A stretch of 64,000 nucleotides of DNA, taken from Shewanella jiangmenensis (GTDB lineage Bacteria > Pseudomonadota > Gammaproteobacteria > Enterobacterales > Shewanellaceae). The DNA is taken from NCBI RefSeq assembly GCF_018596335.1, contig NZ_JAHEPS010000005.1, positions 124,001 through 188,000 of the forward strand, read 5' to 3'. A program made the translations under genes and the position numbers. This document shows, piece after piece, positions 45,182 through 55,164 of the stretch (positions are counted from its first letter, which is position 1; every line of letters begins with the position of its first letter). Under the pieces are notes generated by a model that made no database searches, was not told the origin of the DNA, and saw only the letters and a list, made by a program, of their open reading frames with translations.

Positions 45182-46687
45182 ATGGGGAAACGCACACCAC
45201 TCAGTGACGGTCCGGACTGGACCTTCGAGCTGCTAGACGCCTACCAAATGGAAATTGAGCGCGTCGCAGCCCACTACCGGCTCAGCACCTATCCCAATCA
45301 GATAGAAGTTATCACCGCTGAGCAAATGATGGACGCCTACGCCGGCATAGGTATGCCAATCGGCTATACCCACTGGTCCTTTGGCAAACGCTTTATTCAA
45401 ACCGAGCAAAGCTACAAGCGCGGCCAAATGGGGCTGGCCTACGAAATTGTGATTAACTCAAGCCCTTGTATCGCTTACCTGATGGAAGAAAACACCATCA
45501 CCATGCAGGCGCTGGTGATGGCCCATGCCTGCTACGGCCATAACAGCTTTTTCAAAGGCAATTACCTGTTTAAAACCTGGACCGATGCGAGCTCCATCAT
45601 CGACTATCTGGTCTTTGCCAAAAACTACATCGCCGATTGTGAAGAGCGTTACGGCGTTGACGCGGTAGAAAGTGTGCTCGACTCCTGCCATGCGCTACAA
45701 AATTACGGTGTCGATCGCTATAAGCGGCCGTCAGAAATTTCATTTCGCGAAGAAAAAGCGCGCCAGAAGGAGCGTGAAGAGTACCTGCAAAGCCAGGTAA
45801 ATGATCTGTGGCGCACAATCCCCAGCACAAAAGAGGAAAAAGAAAAGCAGCACAAAAAACGTTTTCCGGCAGAGCCTCAGGAAAACATTTTATATTTCAT
45901 TGAAAAACATGCGCCGCTGCTGGAGCCATGGCAGCGTGAAGTGGTGCGGATTGTCCGCAAAATGGGCCAGTACTTTTATCCGCAAAAGCAAACTCAGGTG
46001 ATGAATGAAGGCTGGGCCACGTTCTGGCACTACACCATCCTCAATCACCTTTACGATGACGGCCTGGTGACCGACCGCTTTATGCTGGAGTTTTTGCAAA
46101 GCCACACTGCTGTGGTGGCACAGCCGCCCTACAACAGCCGCTACTACTCAGGCATCAACCCCTATGCGCTCGGGTTTGCGATGTTTACCGACATCCGCCG
46201 CATGTGCGAAAACCCAACCGAAGAAGACCACACCTGGTTTCCTGAAATTGCCGGCAGCAACTGGCTCGATACGCTGCATTTCGCCATGGAGAATTTCAAG
46301 GACGAAAGCTTTATCAGCCAGTACCTGTCACCGGCTATCATCCGCCAGTTCAAGCTGTTTGGCATAGTGGATGATGAGCGCAAAAACTACCTGTCTATTT
46401 CGGCCATCCACGATGAGCAGGGTTATCGCGATATCCGCCACAGTTTATCGCAGCAATATAACCTGTCGAATCTGGAGCCCAATATTCAGGTACACAGGGT
46501 CGAGGTGATGGGCGACCGCTCGCTAACGCTGCGTTATATTCCCCACAACAATATTCCGCTCGCCGGCGACTTTGGCGAGGTGCTGAAACACATGCACAGG
46601 CTGTGGGGCTTTACCGTTATCCTTGAACAGGAAGAGTCTGACGGTACGCTGAAAGAGCTCGGCCGCTGCCCACCGCGTGACGAATAA
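45182..46687 (+). CDS. spoVR: SpoVR family protein (YcgB)
   Basis: The 501-residue protein matches the SpoVR/YcgB family, named for a Bacillus spore cortex mutant. Its role in non-sporulating bacteria is unknown, but it is regularly encoded with prkA and yeaH. Recognisable segments are GMPIGYTHWSFGKRFI, MAHACYGHNSFFKGNYLF, MNEGWATFWHYTILNHLYD and NPYALGFAMFTDIRR. The many conserved His/Glu residues suggest a metal site, which is an inference. It starts nine bases after yeaH with GGGGG in the gap. A good terminator follows. Confidence 0.94.
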   Translation: MGKRTPLSDGPDWTFELLDAYQMEIERVAAHYRLSTYPNQIEVITAEQMMDAYAGIGMPIGYTHWSFGKRFIQTEQSYKRGQMGLAYEIVINSSPCIAYLMEENTITMQALVMAHACYGHNSFFKGNYLFKTWTDASSIIDYLVFAKNYIADCEERYGVDAVESVLDSCHALQNYGVDRYKRPSEISFREEKARQKEREEYLQSQVNDLWRTIPSTKEEKEKQHKKRFPAEPQENILYFIEKHAPLLEPWQREVVRIVRKMGQYFYPQKQTQVMNEGWATFWHYTILNHLYDDGLVTDRFMLEFLQSHTAVVAQPPYNSRYYSGINPYALGFAMFTDIRRMCENPTEEDHTWFPEIAGSNWLDTLHFAMENFKDESFISQYLSPAIIRQFKLFGIVDDERKNYLSISAIHDEQGYRDIRHSLSQQYNLSNLEPNIQVHRVEVMGDRSLTLRYIPHNNIPLAGDFGEVLKHMHRLWGFTVILEQEESDGTLKELGRCPPRDE

Positions 46688-46710
46688 CGGCATAGCGGCA
46701 TTTAAGCCAT

Positions 46711-46739
46711 AAAAAAACGCAGCTCAGGCTGCGTTTTTA
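46711..46739. terminator. Bidirectional terminator, spoVR / fadR
   Basis: AAAAACGCAG and CTGCGTTTTT pair around CTCAGG between convergent spoVR and fadR, with A- and T-runs on each side. Confidence 0.9.
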
Positions 46740-46765
46740 TTTCTATTACGGCGACAGTTATCAAC

Positions 46766-47488
46766 TCAGCCCTGAGGGTCCTGATTGATATCCGCAGGCA
46801 TGGCATCTTTGAGCTTTTGCCACATCTTGCCGCTGTTAATACCGTAGGTGCGCATCAGCGGCGGCACTTCGCCATAGGCGCGGCGCTTGGCCAGTGACTC
46901 AAGCTCAAGGTAAAAGTCGCGGGCAAGTTTGCGCGCTTCCTGGCTGGTAAAGTAGTAACGGCCGATGCGGCTGTACAGGCCTTTAAAGCCATTCAGAATA
47001 AGCACATACAGCGGATTGCCGGAAGAAAACGCCAACGTGTGGTGCAGCTCGTAATCGAAATCTGCATAGGCTTCAGGGCAATCTTCCATCTGATGGATTT
47101 TGCCCAGCACTTCAACGGCGGTTTCAGGGTTATATCTTAACGCGCCGCGAAAATAGATGGCGCTGACATTGGTTCTGGCCGACAGCAGCTGGTCAACCAG
47201 CAACGGAAAACCTTCGGGATTGAGATCCGCAATGGTTTCCAGAATATTCAGACCTGAGGTTTCCCAGAAATTGTTAACCCGGGTCGGCTTACCGTGCTGA
47301 ATGGTCAGCCAGCCGTCGCGGGCCAGACGCTGCAATACTTCACGCAGCGTGGTACGGGTCACACCGATGAGCTCAGACAATTCACGCTCAGCAGGGAGAA
47401 TGGAACCCGGTGGGAATTTATTTTCCCAAATTGAACGTACTATGTATTTCTCTGCGAAACTCGCAGGACCTTTGGCATTGATAATCAT
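46766..47488 (-). CDS. fadR: Fatty acid metabolism regulator FadR
   Basis: FadR is a GntR-type dimeric regulator that represses fatty-acid degradation and activates unsaturated fatty-acid synthesis genes, released by long-chain acyl-CoA. The 240-residue protein has an almost E. coli-identical winged helix ([40 protein letters not shown], at about 31-70) and an acyl-CoA-binding helical C-domain. ATG 47488 aligns with the E. coli start; a short in-frame extension exists. It is divergent from nhaB, as in E. coli. fadD, a classical target, lies about 8 kb away. Confidence 0.96.
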   Translation of the reverse strand: MIINAKGPASFAEKYIVRSIWENKFPPGSILPAERELSELIGVTRTTLREVLQRLARDGWLTIQHGKPTRVNNFWETSGLNILETIADLNPEGFPLLVDQLLSARTNVSAIYFRGALRYNPETAVEVLGKIHQMEDCPEAYADFDYELHHTLAFSSGNPLYVLILNGFKGLYSRIGRYYFTSQEARKLARDFYLELESLAKRRAYGEVPPLMRTYGINSGKMWQKLKDAMPADINQDPQG

Positions 47489-47798
47489 CAGCCACAAATT
47501 CCGGTTGTTAAACCCCTGTGTTGGGCACTCATCATACCAGAGCGGGAAAAAATGAAAACTCCTCCTTCAGCCCGAGCCAGGCCTGAAACCGACAGAATTC
47601 ACATTTGTGTTTAAAAAGACACCGAACAACACCCAGTTAGCGGCAATTTTGCAAGCAGGATCGTTTTTTTGAAACGCGGCACTGCCGGTCTTTGATTACT
47701 TTGAGTTAAGGTTTAGGCTAAACTGAACTAAGTGCGTTCAGCGGCTTTCAAAAAATAAAAAAACAGCTTAGATAATCAAGCATATGGGAGAGGGGAAC
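47489..47798. other. Divergent fadR-nhaB control region
   Basis: These 310 bases hold promoters for both genes and no coding sequence. An element ACTCATCATACCAG (47527-47540) weakly resembles a FadR half-operator but misses several key positions. I see no clear sigma-70 pair with proper spacing and no hairpin of note. Confidence 0.4.
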
Positions 47799-49382
47799 AT
47801 GACATCGACGCTCGGACAGTCGTTATTTGCCAACTTTCTGGGAAATTCGCCCAGATGGTACAAGCTTGCGATTCTGTCATTTCTTGCCATTAACCCAATA
47901 CTGTTCTATTTCAACCCCTTTATAGCCGGTTGGGTATTGGTCATTCAGTTTATTTTTACCCTGGCAATGGCGCTTAAATGCTACCCGCTGCAGCCGGGTG
48001 GTTTGCTTGCCATTGAAGCAGTTGTCATTGGGATGACGACCCCAAGTCAGGTGCTGCACGAAATCGAGGCAAACCTTGAAGTCTTGCTGCTGCTGGTGTT
48101 CATGGTGGCGGGCATCTACTTTATGAAGCAGCTGCTGCTGTACGCCTTTACCAAGATGCTGACCAAGGTTCGCTCCAAAACCGCTGTTTCGTTAATGTTT
48201 TGTATCGCATCGGCGTTTTTGTCGGCCTTCTTGGATGCGTTGACGGTTATCGCGGTGATCATCACTGTCGCAGTCGGTTTTTATTCGATTTACCACAAGG
48301 TGGCATCGGGTAAGGACTTCAGCTCAGATCACGACCATACCTCTGAGGGCGCCGAGCAGCTTAACCACGATGAGCTTGAGTCCTTCCGCGGCTTTTTGCG
48401 AAACCTTTTGATGCACGCCGGTGTCGGTACCGCTCTTGGTGGTGTGTGCACTATGGTGGGCGAGCCGCAAAACCTGATTATCGCCGCCCAGGCAAACTGG
48501 CAGTTCGGTGAGTTTGCCCTGCGGATGTCGCCGGTAACTGTGCCGGTGTTTTTTGCAGGGATAATAACCTGCTTCCTGGTCGAGAAATTTCGCATATTCG
48601 GTTACGGCGCCAAGCTGCCTGAAGCGGTGCACAAAATTTTATCTGACTATGATGCCCATGAAGATGCCCGCCGTACCCCGCGGGATAAAGTCAAACTCCT
48701 GGTGCAGGCGCTGATTGGTGTGTGGCTGATCGTCGGGCTTGCATTCCACCTGGCATCGGTTGGTCTGATTGGCCTGTCGGTCATCATTCTTAACACCGCC
48801 TTTAACGGCATTACCGATGAACATGCGCTCGGCAAGGCCTTTGAAGAAGCCCTGCCCTTTACTGCGCTGCTGGCGGTGTTTTTTGCCGTGGTGGGTGTGA
48901 TTATCGATCAGCAATTGTTTGCGCCGGTGATCCAGTGGGCTTTGAGTTACGAAGGCAACGTGCAGCTGGTAATTTTCTACATCGCCAACGGCTTGCTGTC
49001 GATGGTCAGTGACAACGTGTTTGTGGGCACTGTGTACATCAACGAGGTGAAAGCCGCACTGCTCAATGGCCAAATCACCCGCGATCAGTTTGATTTGCTG
49101 GCCGTTGCCATCAACACAGGTACCAACCTGCCGTCGGTAGCCACACCAAATGGTCAGGCCGCCTTCCTGTTCCTGTTGACCTCGGCACTGGCGCCGCTTA
49201 TCCGCCTGTCGTATGGCCGCATGGTGCTGATGGCGCTGCCTTACACCATAGTGCTGTCTGTGGTCGGTATTCTTGCTATCGAATCCGGTCTGCTTGAGAG
49301 CATGACCCAGTACTACTACGATGCGCAGCTGATTAATCATCACAGCGCTGCTGAAGCCGCAGGTAAAGCGGCCGGTCATTAA
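47799..49382 (+). CDS. nhaB: Na+/H+ antiporter NhaB
   Basis: NhaB exports sodium in exchange for protons, important for pH and salt homeostasis. The 527-residue protein has about 12 hydrophobic segments. Its N-terminus ([29 protein letters not shown]) and later [16 protein letters not shown] and [14 protein letters not shown] are characteristic of NhaB rather than NhaA or NhaD. ATG 47799 has GAGAGGGG upstream; an in-frame ATG five codons earlier is within that site. A terminator follows, then dsbB, the same order as in E. coli. Confidence 0.95.
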   Translation: MTSTLGQSLFANFLGNSPRWYKLAILSFLAINPILFYFNPFIAGWVLVIQFIFTLAMALKCYPLQPGGLLAIEAVVIGMTTPSQVLHEIEANLEVLLLLVFMVAGIYFMKQLLLYAFTKMLTKVRSKTAVSLMFCIASAFLSAFLDALTVIAVIITVAVGFYSIYHKVASGKDFSSDHDHTSEGAEQLNHDELESFRGFLRNLLMHAGVGTALGGVCTMVGEPQNLIIAAQANWQFGEFALRMSPVTVPVFFAGIITCFLVEKFRIFGYGAKLPEAVHKILSDYDAHEDARRTPRDKVKLLVQALIGVWLIVGLAFHLASVGLIGLSVIILNTAFNGITDEHALGKAFEEALPFTALLAVFFAVVGVIIDQQLFAPVIQWALSYEGNVQLVIFYIANGLLSMVSDNVFVGTVYINEVKAALLNGQITRDQFDLLAVAINTGTNLPSVATPNGQAAFLFLLTSALAPLIRLSYGRMVLMALPYTIVLSVVGILAIESGLLESMTQYYYDAQLINHHSAAEAAGKAAGH

Positions 49383-49440
49383 TCTGGCGGATTAATACCA
49401 TGGATTGACTGAACTTATTTGCTTAAGTAAAGTCAGAAAT

Positions 49441-49469
49441 AGCCCGCACCCCAGTGTGCGGGCTTTTTT
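49441..49469 (+). terminator. nhaB terminator
   Basis: AGCCCGCAC and GTGCGGGCT form a 9-bp stem, followed by TTTTT. It ends only 23 bases before the dsbB ATG, so dsbB likely depends on readthrough or a promoter overlapping this element. Confidence 0.85.
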
Positions 49470-49491
49470 ATGGAACGCAGTCCAAGGAGAA

Positions 49492-50010
49492 ATGACGTTG
49501 TCTGCCCTGATATCTTTTGCCCACAGCCGCCTGTCCTGGGCAATTCTGGCCGTAAGCGCCCTCGCCCTCGAATTGGCTGCGCTGTATTTTCAATACGGGA
49601 TGAAACTCGATCCCTGTGTAATGTGTATTTATCAGCGCCTTGCGGTGTTTGGCCTGCTTGGCGCCGGACTGCTTGGCCTTACGGCGCCGGCAAATAGGCT
49701 GGTGCGTGTGGCAGCCGGTACCCTGTGGGGCATCAGCAGCATTTGGGGCCTTAAGCTTGCGCTGGAACTGGTGGATATGCAGAACAACCCGAGCCCCTTC
49801 TCGACCTGCTCATTCCTGCCGGAATTTCCAAGCTGGCTTGCACTTCATGAATGGCTGCCACAGGTATTTATGCCCACCGGCATGTGCACCGATGTGCCCT
49901 GGCAGTTTGCCGGCGTCACCATGGGCGAATGGATGGTGGTGGCCTTTGCAACCTACCTCGCTGCGCTTGTGGTGTTTTTGATACCGATTTTGAAGTCTTC
50001 CCGCGCCTGA
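49492..50010 (+). CDS. dsbB: Disulfide bond formation protein B
   Basis: DsbB is the inner-membrane quinone reductase that reoxidises DsbA. The 172-residue protein has four membrane segments. Both cysteine pairs are present: Cys42-Cys45 in [10 protein letters not shown], and the second-loop pair in FSTCSFLP and [10 protein letters not shown] strong AAGGAGA ribosome site precedes ATG 49492. The in-frame extension upstream would run through the nhaB terminator and is rejected. Placement after nhaB matches E. coli. Confidence 0.95.
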   Translation: MTLSALISFAHSRLSWAILAVSALALELAALYFQYGMKLDPCVMCIYQRLAVFGLLGAGLLGLTAPANRLVRVAAGTLWGISSIWGLKLALELVDMQNNPSPFSTCSFLPEFPSWLALHEWLPQVFMPTGMCTDVPWQFAGVTMGEWMVVAFATYLAALVVFLIPILKSSRA

Positions 50011-50071
50011 CTTATCGATTAGGCATTGAACGGCGATTTTAAGCCATCAATAGGATTGGAAAACACCCAAT

Positions 50072-50098
50072 AAAAAACGCCCCGATGGGGCGTTTTTT
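50072..50098. terminator. Bidirectional terminator, dsbB / ycgN
   Basis: AAAAAACGCCCC and GGGGCGTTTTTT pair around GAT. It lies between convergent dsbB and the ycgN-like gene. Confidence 0.93.
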
Positions 50099-50163
50099 AT
50101 TGGGTTTCATTATTTGGGCTTTATGAGTTTGGCGTCTTAAAAGCGGCTTTTATTCAAGAGCCT

Positions 50164-50607
50164 TCAATCCGCGTCCTTAAGTGGCCACAGCACTATGTGG
50201 TCTTCAAGGTAGCGTACCTTGGTTTCGCACACCGCTTTGCCGCGCACCGACATACCGGCGGCGTGCATCGCTTCTTTGGAGCCGGTCAGCAGCGGATGCC
50301 AGGAGGGCAAATCGCGGCCCTGAAACAGACGGATATAGGCGCAGCTGTCCGGCAGCCAGGTCAGGCTGGCAATATTGTCCATATTGATGGCGGTGCAGCC
50401 TGGTACAAAGGTAAAACGCTCGCTGTAGTGGCGGCAATGGCAGGCATCGCGGTCCAGCAACTTACAGGCCGCATTGGTGTAATACAGCTCGTCTGTATCA
50501 TCGTCAATCAGCTTGTTTAAACAACATTTTCCGCAGCCATCACAGAGAGACTCCCATTCACGGGCATCCATCTCATCAAGGCGCTTGGTTTTCCAAAACT
50601 CTGTCAC
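50164..50607 (-). CDS. ycgN: YcgN family cysteine-cluster protein (UPF0260)
   Basis: The 147-residue protein belongs to UPF0260, a CxxCxxCC-type family thought to bind zinc or an iron-sulfur cluster; the function is unknown. The core is [20 protein letters not shown], with further cysteines at [17 protein letters not shown] and VPGCTAIN, and the pattern [15 protein letters not shown] at 50607 with GGAAA five bases upstream is chosen; a TTG 12 bases earlier is the alternative. It lies in the ycgL-mltB-ycgN row on the minus strand, resembling the E. coli ycgL/ycgN vicinity of minCDE. Confidence 0.9.
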   Translation of the reverse strand: MTEFWKTKRLDEMDAREWESLCDGCGKCCLNKLIDDDTDELYYTNAACKLLDRDACHCRHYSERFTFVPGCTAINMDNIASLTWLPDSCAYIRLFQGRDLPSWHPLLTGSKEAMHAAGMSVRGKAVCETKVRYLEDHIVLWPLKDAD

Positions 50608-50654
50608 AACGCTTTCCAACTGTTACTGGGCTCAAAGCTTGGCGACAAACCGCC

Positions 50655-51674
50655 TCACTGGCCAAGCTTAAATTTAATTCTATCGGACAGATGCACCATG
50701 GCGAGGGCAAAATAATCATCATCGCGCCAGCGTTTAATGGCGGCGTAATTATCGTACACCAGATACACCCGCCCTTTGGGGCCGTCGGGCATGACCATGG
50801 CAACGTCCATATCGGCGCGTGACGGTAAATCAGCGCCATCAAACCGGCGTACCCCCAGCGCCTGCCACTCGGCAAAGTTCTTGCGGATAGCGCCGCCGGC
50901 AAGACTTACATCAAACCCAGCAGGGATCTTTACCTGCCGGCCCCAGGTGGAATCATCCTGCCAGCCAGACTCTTTCAAAAATGAGGCAATAGAGGCAAAG
51001 ACGTCAGCCGGATTGGAGCCGATATCAATTTTGCCATCGCCGTCGCCATCTTTGGCGTAGGCCAAAAAGCCCGCCGGCAACAACTTTGGCTGACCAAGAC
51101 GGCCGTCGCTGTCAGAGCGCAAACTCTCAATCGGGACGCCGCTGTCGATAATCTTCAATGCGGCAAAAAACTGCTCACGAAAGAAGGCTTCATCTTCGCC
51201 TTTAAAGGCCTTGGATGCCGTGACCGACAGCACGGGAAAATTGCCGGCGTTGCGGCCATAACGCGACTCAAGCCCCCAGAGCGCGATGATAAAGCGCGGC
51301 TGAACACCATATTTATCACCAATACGGGTCAGCACCTCGGTATGGCCCTGATATTGGAACTTGGCCTCATCAACCAGTTCATCCGTTAAGGTTGCCGGTA
51401 AGTAAGCATCAAGGCTTTTGGCGTCTGCCTTAAGCTCTTTGACGCCACCCGCCGAGCGAAACTCCTTGATGGTGGGAAACACCTTATCGAGGGTTTCGGC
51501 GCTGATGTCGTGCTTTTGCTCCGCGTCCTGACGCAGCGCTTTAACATAGTCCGCAAAACTGCCCGCTGGCGCCTGTGCATACACACCGGCAGACATCAGC
51601 GCCAGGGCAAGTGTCAGTGGTTTTCGCAGTGGCTTTAACAGTGTCTCAAGGGAAGTACACATAAAAGACGTCAC
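50655..51674 (-). CDS. mltB: Membrane-type lytic murein transglycosylase B homologue
   Basis: MltB-family enzymes cut the glycan backbone of peptidoglycan with a single catalytic glutamate. The 339-residue precursor has a signal peptide (LTLALALMSAGVYA) without a lipobox cysteine, so unlike E. coli MltB it is probably soluble in the periplasm. The catalytic Glu is in ALWGLESRYGRN. The family DGDGDGKIDIG loop and WGRQVKIPAGFD follow. The usual QFMPS motif reads KLLPA here. A GTG at 51674, ten bases after GGAGG, is the best-supported start; an ATG at 51662 is the alternative. Confidence 0.9.
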   Translation of the reverse strand: MTSFMCTSLETLLKPLRKPLTLALALMSAGVYAQAPAGSFADYVKALRQDAEQKHDISAETLDKVFPTIKEFRSAGGVKELKADAKSLDAYLPATLTDELVDEAKFQYQGHTEVLTRIGDKYGVQPRFIIALWGLESRYGRNAGNFPVLSVTASKAFKGEDEAFFREQFFAALKIIDSGVPIESLRSDSDGRLGQPKLLPAGFLAYAKDGDGDGKIDIGSNPADVFASIASFLKESGWQDDSTWGRQVKIPAGFDVSLAGGAIRKNFAEWQALGVRRFDGADLPSRADMDVAMVMPDGPKGRVYLVYDNYAAIKRWRDDDYFALAMVHLSDRIKFKLGQ

Positions 51675-51705
51675 GATTACCCGGCCTCCGACCACATTTC
51701 ATCCG

Positions 51706-51984
51706 TTATTCAGTAATACCCAGCGATTTTTTATGTTCGTTGAGTAAATTTTCCTTGGGTGGGGGTAACTGCAGGTAATACCCTTTTTCATCCATCTCGG
51801 CGCGCACCCTGGAAATATCGGCCAAGGCCAATTTGTCTTTCTTTTCCAAGGGTAGCAACATAACCAGCTTAGGCGTACCAAACATTTGCATCAAGGGCTC
51901 GGGCACCTTGCTGAAATCATCCCGTTTTGGCAGATACAGATAGGTTTCTTCTTTACGACTGCTCTTGTAAACCGCACAGATCAT
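51706..51984 (-). CDS. ycgL: YcgL domain protein
   Basis: The 92-residue protein is a member of the small YcgL family (DUF709), starting MICAVYKSSRKEETYLYLPKR-like and containing PEPLMQMFGTPKLVMLLPL. The fold is known in E. coli, the function is not. It sits immediately divergent from minC, the same arrangement as in E. coli and other gammaproteobacteria. Upstream in-frame starts would run into the minC side and lack support. mltB follows 31 bases downstream and may be co-transcribed. Confidence 0.92.
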   Translation of the reverse strand: MICAVYKSSRKEETYLYLPKRDDFSKVPEPLMQMFGTPKLVMLLPLEKKDKLALADISRVRAEMDEKGYYLQLPPPKENLLNEHKKSLGITE

Positions 51985-52106
51985 ACGCGTGTCAACTTCC
52001 GAAAATATCAAACTTGCCAGTAAATGGGGCACACTATAACATGGGTGCTTTAGAAAATAATGTAGATCAGCACGAGACTGATTAATTTCTGGAGTATTAC
52101 ACGGGG

Positions 52107-52790
52107 ATGCCAAAAGCGAGCCTTGAATTAAAAGGATCTTCATTCACGCTTTCTGTTTTGCACATCAATACGTCCAACCTGGACAGCATTGCAAAAGAAC
52201 TCGATTTGAAGCTGGCACAGGCACCGCAATTTTTTATCGGTGCGCCACTGGTGCTTAATCTTTCCGCACTTGGTGATGGGCCACTGGACCTGTCAGCGCT
52301 GCAATCTTTGCTGGTGAGCCGGCAACTAGTGATTGTGGGTGTGACAGCCACCTCGGCAACCTTGTCGGAGCAGGCAAAAGCCATCGGCCTAGCCACAGTA
52401 AAGGCCGGTAAAAGTGCGCCAACGCCTGCGCCTCCCCAAGCAGAACCTACCCCCAAGACCACCCGCATCCTGCGCCAGAACGTGCGTTCAGGGCAGCAAA
52501 TCTACGTCAAAAATGGCGATCTGATTATCATAGGTGCGGTGGGCAATGGCGCTGAAGTCATTGCCGATGGCAGCATTCATATTTACGGCGCCCTGCGGGG
52601 TAAAGCCATGGCCGGTGCCAATGGCGACAACGAGGCGGTGATCATTTCCACCTGCCTTGAGCCGGAACTGATTTCTATCGCCGGCCATTACTGGCTGACC
52701 GAGAATTTACAAAAACATGGTGTGGCTGCCAAAAGCGGCTGCGTCCGCCTTGAAGGCGATTCATTAACAGTAGAATCACTGCCGATCTGA
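52107..52790 (+). CDS. minC: Septum site-determining protein MinC
   Basis: MinC blocks FtsZ polymerisation away from midcell when recruited by MinD. The 227-residue protein has an N-terminal FtsZ-inhibiting domain (about 1-100, [15 protein letters not shown]), a Pro/Ala-rich linker (about 110-122) and a C-terminal right-handed beta-helix domain that binds MinD ([39 protein letters not shown] region). GGAG lies about 12 bases upstream of the ATG. minD follows after 30 bases. Confidence 0.95.
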   Translation: MPKASLELKGSSFTLSVLHINTSNLDSIAKELDLKLAQAPQFFIGAPLVLNLSALGDGPLDLSALQSLLVSRQLVIVGVTATSATLSEQAKAIGLATVKAGKSAPTPAPPQAEPTPKTTRILRQNVRSGQQIYVKNGDLIIIGAVGNGAEVIADGSIHIYGALRGKAMAGANGDNEAVIISTCLEPELISIAGHYWLTENLQKHGVAAKSGCVRLEGDSLTVESLPI

Positions 52791-52820
52791 TGGGGCAGAA
52801 TAAAAAGGATTGAAGCAAAC

Positions 52821-53630
52821 ATGGCACAAATTATTGTTGTCACTTCCGGTAAAGGCGGCGTAGGCAAAACCACTTCAAGTGCCGCAATTGCAACGGGGCT
52901 GGCCATTCGCGGCCACAAAACCGTGGTAATTGACTTTGATATCGGCCTTCGGAATCTTGACCTTATCATGGGCTGCGAGCGCCGTGTGGTTTACGATTTT
53001 GTAAACGTTATCAATGGTGAATCCAATCTCAATCAGGCGCTCATCAAAGACAAGCGCAGCGAAAACCTCTATGTACTGCCAGCGTCGCAAACCCGCGACA
53101 AAGACGCCCTCACCCGTGAAGGCGTGGGCAAGGTGCTGGATGAGCTGTCAAAAGACTTCGAATACATCGTCTGCGACTCACCTGCCGGTATCGAAACCGG
53201 TGCCCTGATGGCACTCTACTTTGCCGACGTGGCCATTGTGACCACCAACCCGGAAGTGAGCTCGGTTCGCGACTCTGACCGCATTCTTGGCATACTGCAA
53301 AGCAAGTCACGCCGCGCCGAGCAAAACCTTGAGCCGATTAAAGAATACCTGCTGCTGACCCGTTACTCCCCTACCCGGGTGAAAAACGGCGAAATGCTGA
53401 GCGTCGCTGACGTAGAAGAAATTCTGGCCATCAAACTGCTGGGCGTGATCCCTGAATCTCAAGCGGTACTGCGCGCATCCAACTCTGGCGTTCCTGTGAT
53501 CATGGATCAGGAAAGCGATGCCGGTCAGGCATACGGCGACACGGTCTCCCGCCTGCTGGGAGAGGAAATTCCCCTTCGCTTCGTTACCGAAGAGAAGAAG
53601 GGCCTGTTAAAAAGGATCTTTGGTAGCTGA
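52821..53630 (+). CDS. minD: Septum site-determining ATPase MinD
   Basis: MinD is a membrane-associated ParA-type ATPase that recruits MinC and oscillates from pole to pole with MinE. The 269-residue protein has the deviant Walker [10 protein letters not shown] (with the signature Lys11 and Lys16), the [11 protein letters not shown] segment, and a C-terminal amphipathic membrane helix ([11 protein letters not shown]). It lies between minC and minE in the standard operon; minE starts two bases after the stop. Confidence 0.98.
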   Translation: MAQIIVVTSGKGGVGKTTSSAAIATGLAIRGHKTVVIDFDIGLRNLDLIMGCERRVVYDFVNVINGESNLNQALIKDKRSENLYVLPASQTRDKDALTREGVGKVLDELSKDFEYIVCDSPAGIETGALMALYFADVAIVTTNPEVSSVRDSDRILGILQSKSRRAEQNLEPIKEYLLLTRYSPTRVKNGEMLSVADVEEILAIKLLGVIPESQAVLRASNSGVPVIMDQESDAGQAYGDTVSRLLGEEIPLRFVTEEKKGLLKRIFGS

Positions 53631-53632
53631 TT

Positions 53633-53893
53633 ATGTCCATACTTGATTACTTCAGAAGCAGCAAAAAAGCCAACACGGCCACGGTAGCGAAAGAGCGACT
53701 GCAGATCATCGTCGCTCACCAACGGGGAGAGCGCGGTGCGCCGGATTATTTCCCGCTCATGAAGCAGGAAATCATCGCGGTTATCCGCAAGTATGTGCAT
53801 ATCTCCGAAGAGCAGGTTTCGGTGCAGCTTGAGCAAAACGACGACAACCTGTCGGTGCTTGAACTTAACGTGACCCTGCCCGAGCGCAACTGA
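53633..53893 (+). CDS. minE: Cell division topological specificity factor MinE
   Basis: MinE stimulates MinD ATPase and restricts MinC/D to the poles. The 86-residue protein has the N-terminal membrane and MinD-binding region ([27 protein letters not shown]) and the C-terminal topological domain ending [11 protein letters not shown]. Length is as in E. coli (88). A terminator follows within 12 bases. Confidence 0.97.
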   Translation: MSILDYFRSSKKANTATVAKERLQIIVAHQRGERGAPDYFPLMKQEIIAVIRKYVHISEEQVSVQLEQNDDNLSVLELNVTLPERN

Positions 53894-53904
53894 CGCGCCC
53901 ACAA

Positions 53905-53930
53905 AAAAAGCCACCTTCGGGTGGCTTTTT
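53905..53930 (+). terminator. minCDE terminator
   Basis: AAAAAGCCACC and GGTGGCTTTTT pair around TTCG, just after minE. Confidence 0.92.
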
Positions 53931-53990
53931 ACTTCTTCACGGTTTCTGAAAACGCCAGACTTGGCGAATTTGAAAAACTGTAAGCTAACC

Positions 53991-55103
53991 TTATTCAAGC
54001 TCGAGCACGGCGAGGCGCTCTGCCGCCAGCGCGCCGCGCCAGCCCTGCATCAGGAGTGGCAGCTCGCCGCTGTTACCCTGCCAGCGATATTCCAAGAATT
54101 CGTGAATATGGCGCTTGGAGCAAAAGAGCTCAGCCGGAATAGCCAGGTTATCGCAAATCTCAGTCAGCTCAGTTTTCACCGCCTTAAATGCCTGCTTGTA
54201 ACCGCTTCTCAGGGCAATCACATCCAGCGGCTCAGGCAGATTTTGCAAATCGGCCTTTTGCAGCACCTTGAGAATGTCTTTGCCGTGAATGCGCTTTTCA
54301 TGCTCAGACAGTTCGGTGATTTTCAGTAGATCACTCATGGACTTGGGCGGCTTCTTCGCAAGCGCAATAAGCGCATGATCTTTGATGACAAAACCAAGGG
54401 CCAGATCCCGGTCGAGTGCCCGCTCAAGACGCCATGCCGCCAGCACTTTAAGATAGGCAAGCTGCTTTTGGGTCAGCTGAAACGCGTTTTTCACTTTAAG
54501 ATACGCCGTGTCAGCACAGGGGCTGTCAAGCCGGCCTTCAGTCAGGCGTACGCCCTCTTCCAGTACCCAGGCCATACGGCCCTGATTGGTCAGTTTTTCA
54601 ACCAATTGCGGATACAAACGGTAGAGGTAAAACACATCATTGGCGGCGTATTGCAGCTGCGCATCGGTGAGCGGCCGCTTTATCCAGTCGGTGCGCGACT
54701 CGCCCTTATCGAGCTGCTCGCCAAGGCACTCTTCCACCAGTTTGGCGTATCCCAAACCATGGCCCATGCCGGCAAGGGCTGCGGCTATCTGGCTGTCAAA
54801 CAGCGGCGCAGGCTGCACCTTGCCATAGCGGGCAAATACTTCCAGATCTTCCGAGCAGGAATGCACCAGCTTTAAAATCGCCGGATTGGTCAGCAAGGCC
54901 CAAAAGGGAGATAAGTCATTAATTTCAAGCGGGTCAATCAGGGCCAGCGTCTTGCCGTCGTAGGCCTGGATGAGGCCAAGCCGTGCGTAATAAGTGCGGG
55001 TACGGACAAACTCGGTGTCCAGCACCAGCATGGCACTTTGTTGGTACTGCGCCACCAGCGCCTGCAGCGCTGCATCATCCTTTACGTATTGAAACTCCAA
55101 CAA
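53991..55103 (-). CDS. rnd: Ribonuclease D
   Basis: RNase D is a 3'-5' exonuclease trimming tRNA and other stable RNA ends. The 370-residue protein has the DEDDy exonuclease residues in LDTEFVRTRTYYARLGLIQ, LKLVHSCSEDLEVF and LQYAANDVFYLY, followed by tandem HRDC-type domains. The gene begins with TTG (two consecutive TTG codons) five or six bases after GGGGGAG, with no ATG at the conserved start. E. coli rnd is also known to use UUG, so the weak start appears conserved. It is convergent with minE and follows fadD on the same strand. Confidence 0.94.
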   Translation of the reverse strand: MLEFQYVKDDAALQALVAQYQQSAMLVLDTEFVRTRTYYARLGLIQAYDGKTLALIDPLEINDLSPFWALLTNPAILKLVHSCSEDLEVFARYGKVQPAPLFDSQIAAALAGMGHGLGYAKLVEECLGEQLDKGESRTDWIKRPLTDAQLQYAANDVFYLYRLYPQLVEKLTNQGRMAWVLEEGVRLTEGRLDSPCADTAYLKVKNAFQLTQKQLAYLKVLAAWRLERALDRDLALGFVIKDHALIALAKKPPKSMSDLLKITELSEHEKRIHGKDILKVLQKADLQNLPEPLDVIALRSGYKQAFKAVKTELTEICDNLAIPAELFCSKRHIHEFLEYRWQGNSGELPLLMQGWRGALAAERLAVLELE

Positions 55104-55135
55104 ACCTGCTCCCCCAGATACAATCCCATGGCATT

Positions 55136-55161
55136 AAAAAACCGGCTTACGCCGGTTTTTT
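55136..55161 (-). terminator. fadD terminator
   Basis: ACCGGC and GCCGGT pair around TTAC with A- and T-runs on both sides, immediately after the fadD stop on the minus strand. It lies only about 33 bases upstream of the rnd start, so rnd needs its own promoter or readthrough. Confidence 0.88.
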
Positions 55162-55164
55162 GTA

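Noticed and set aside
41916..46687. prkA-yeaH-spoVR as a new phage-defence system
   Set aside because: The set is a widespread stress-response operon in enterobacteria and relatives, and no defence genes flank it.
47527..47540. FadR autoregulatory site
   Set aside because: Matches the consensus on one side only (ACCAG); four of fourteen positions differ, including the key GG pair.
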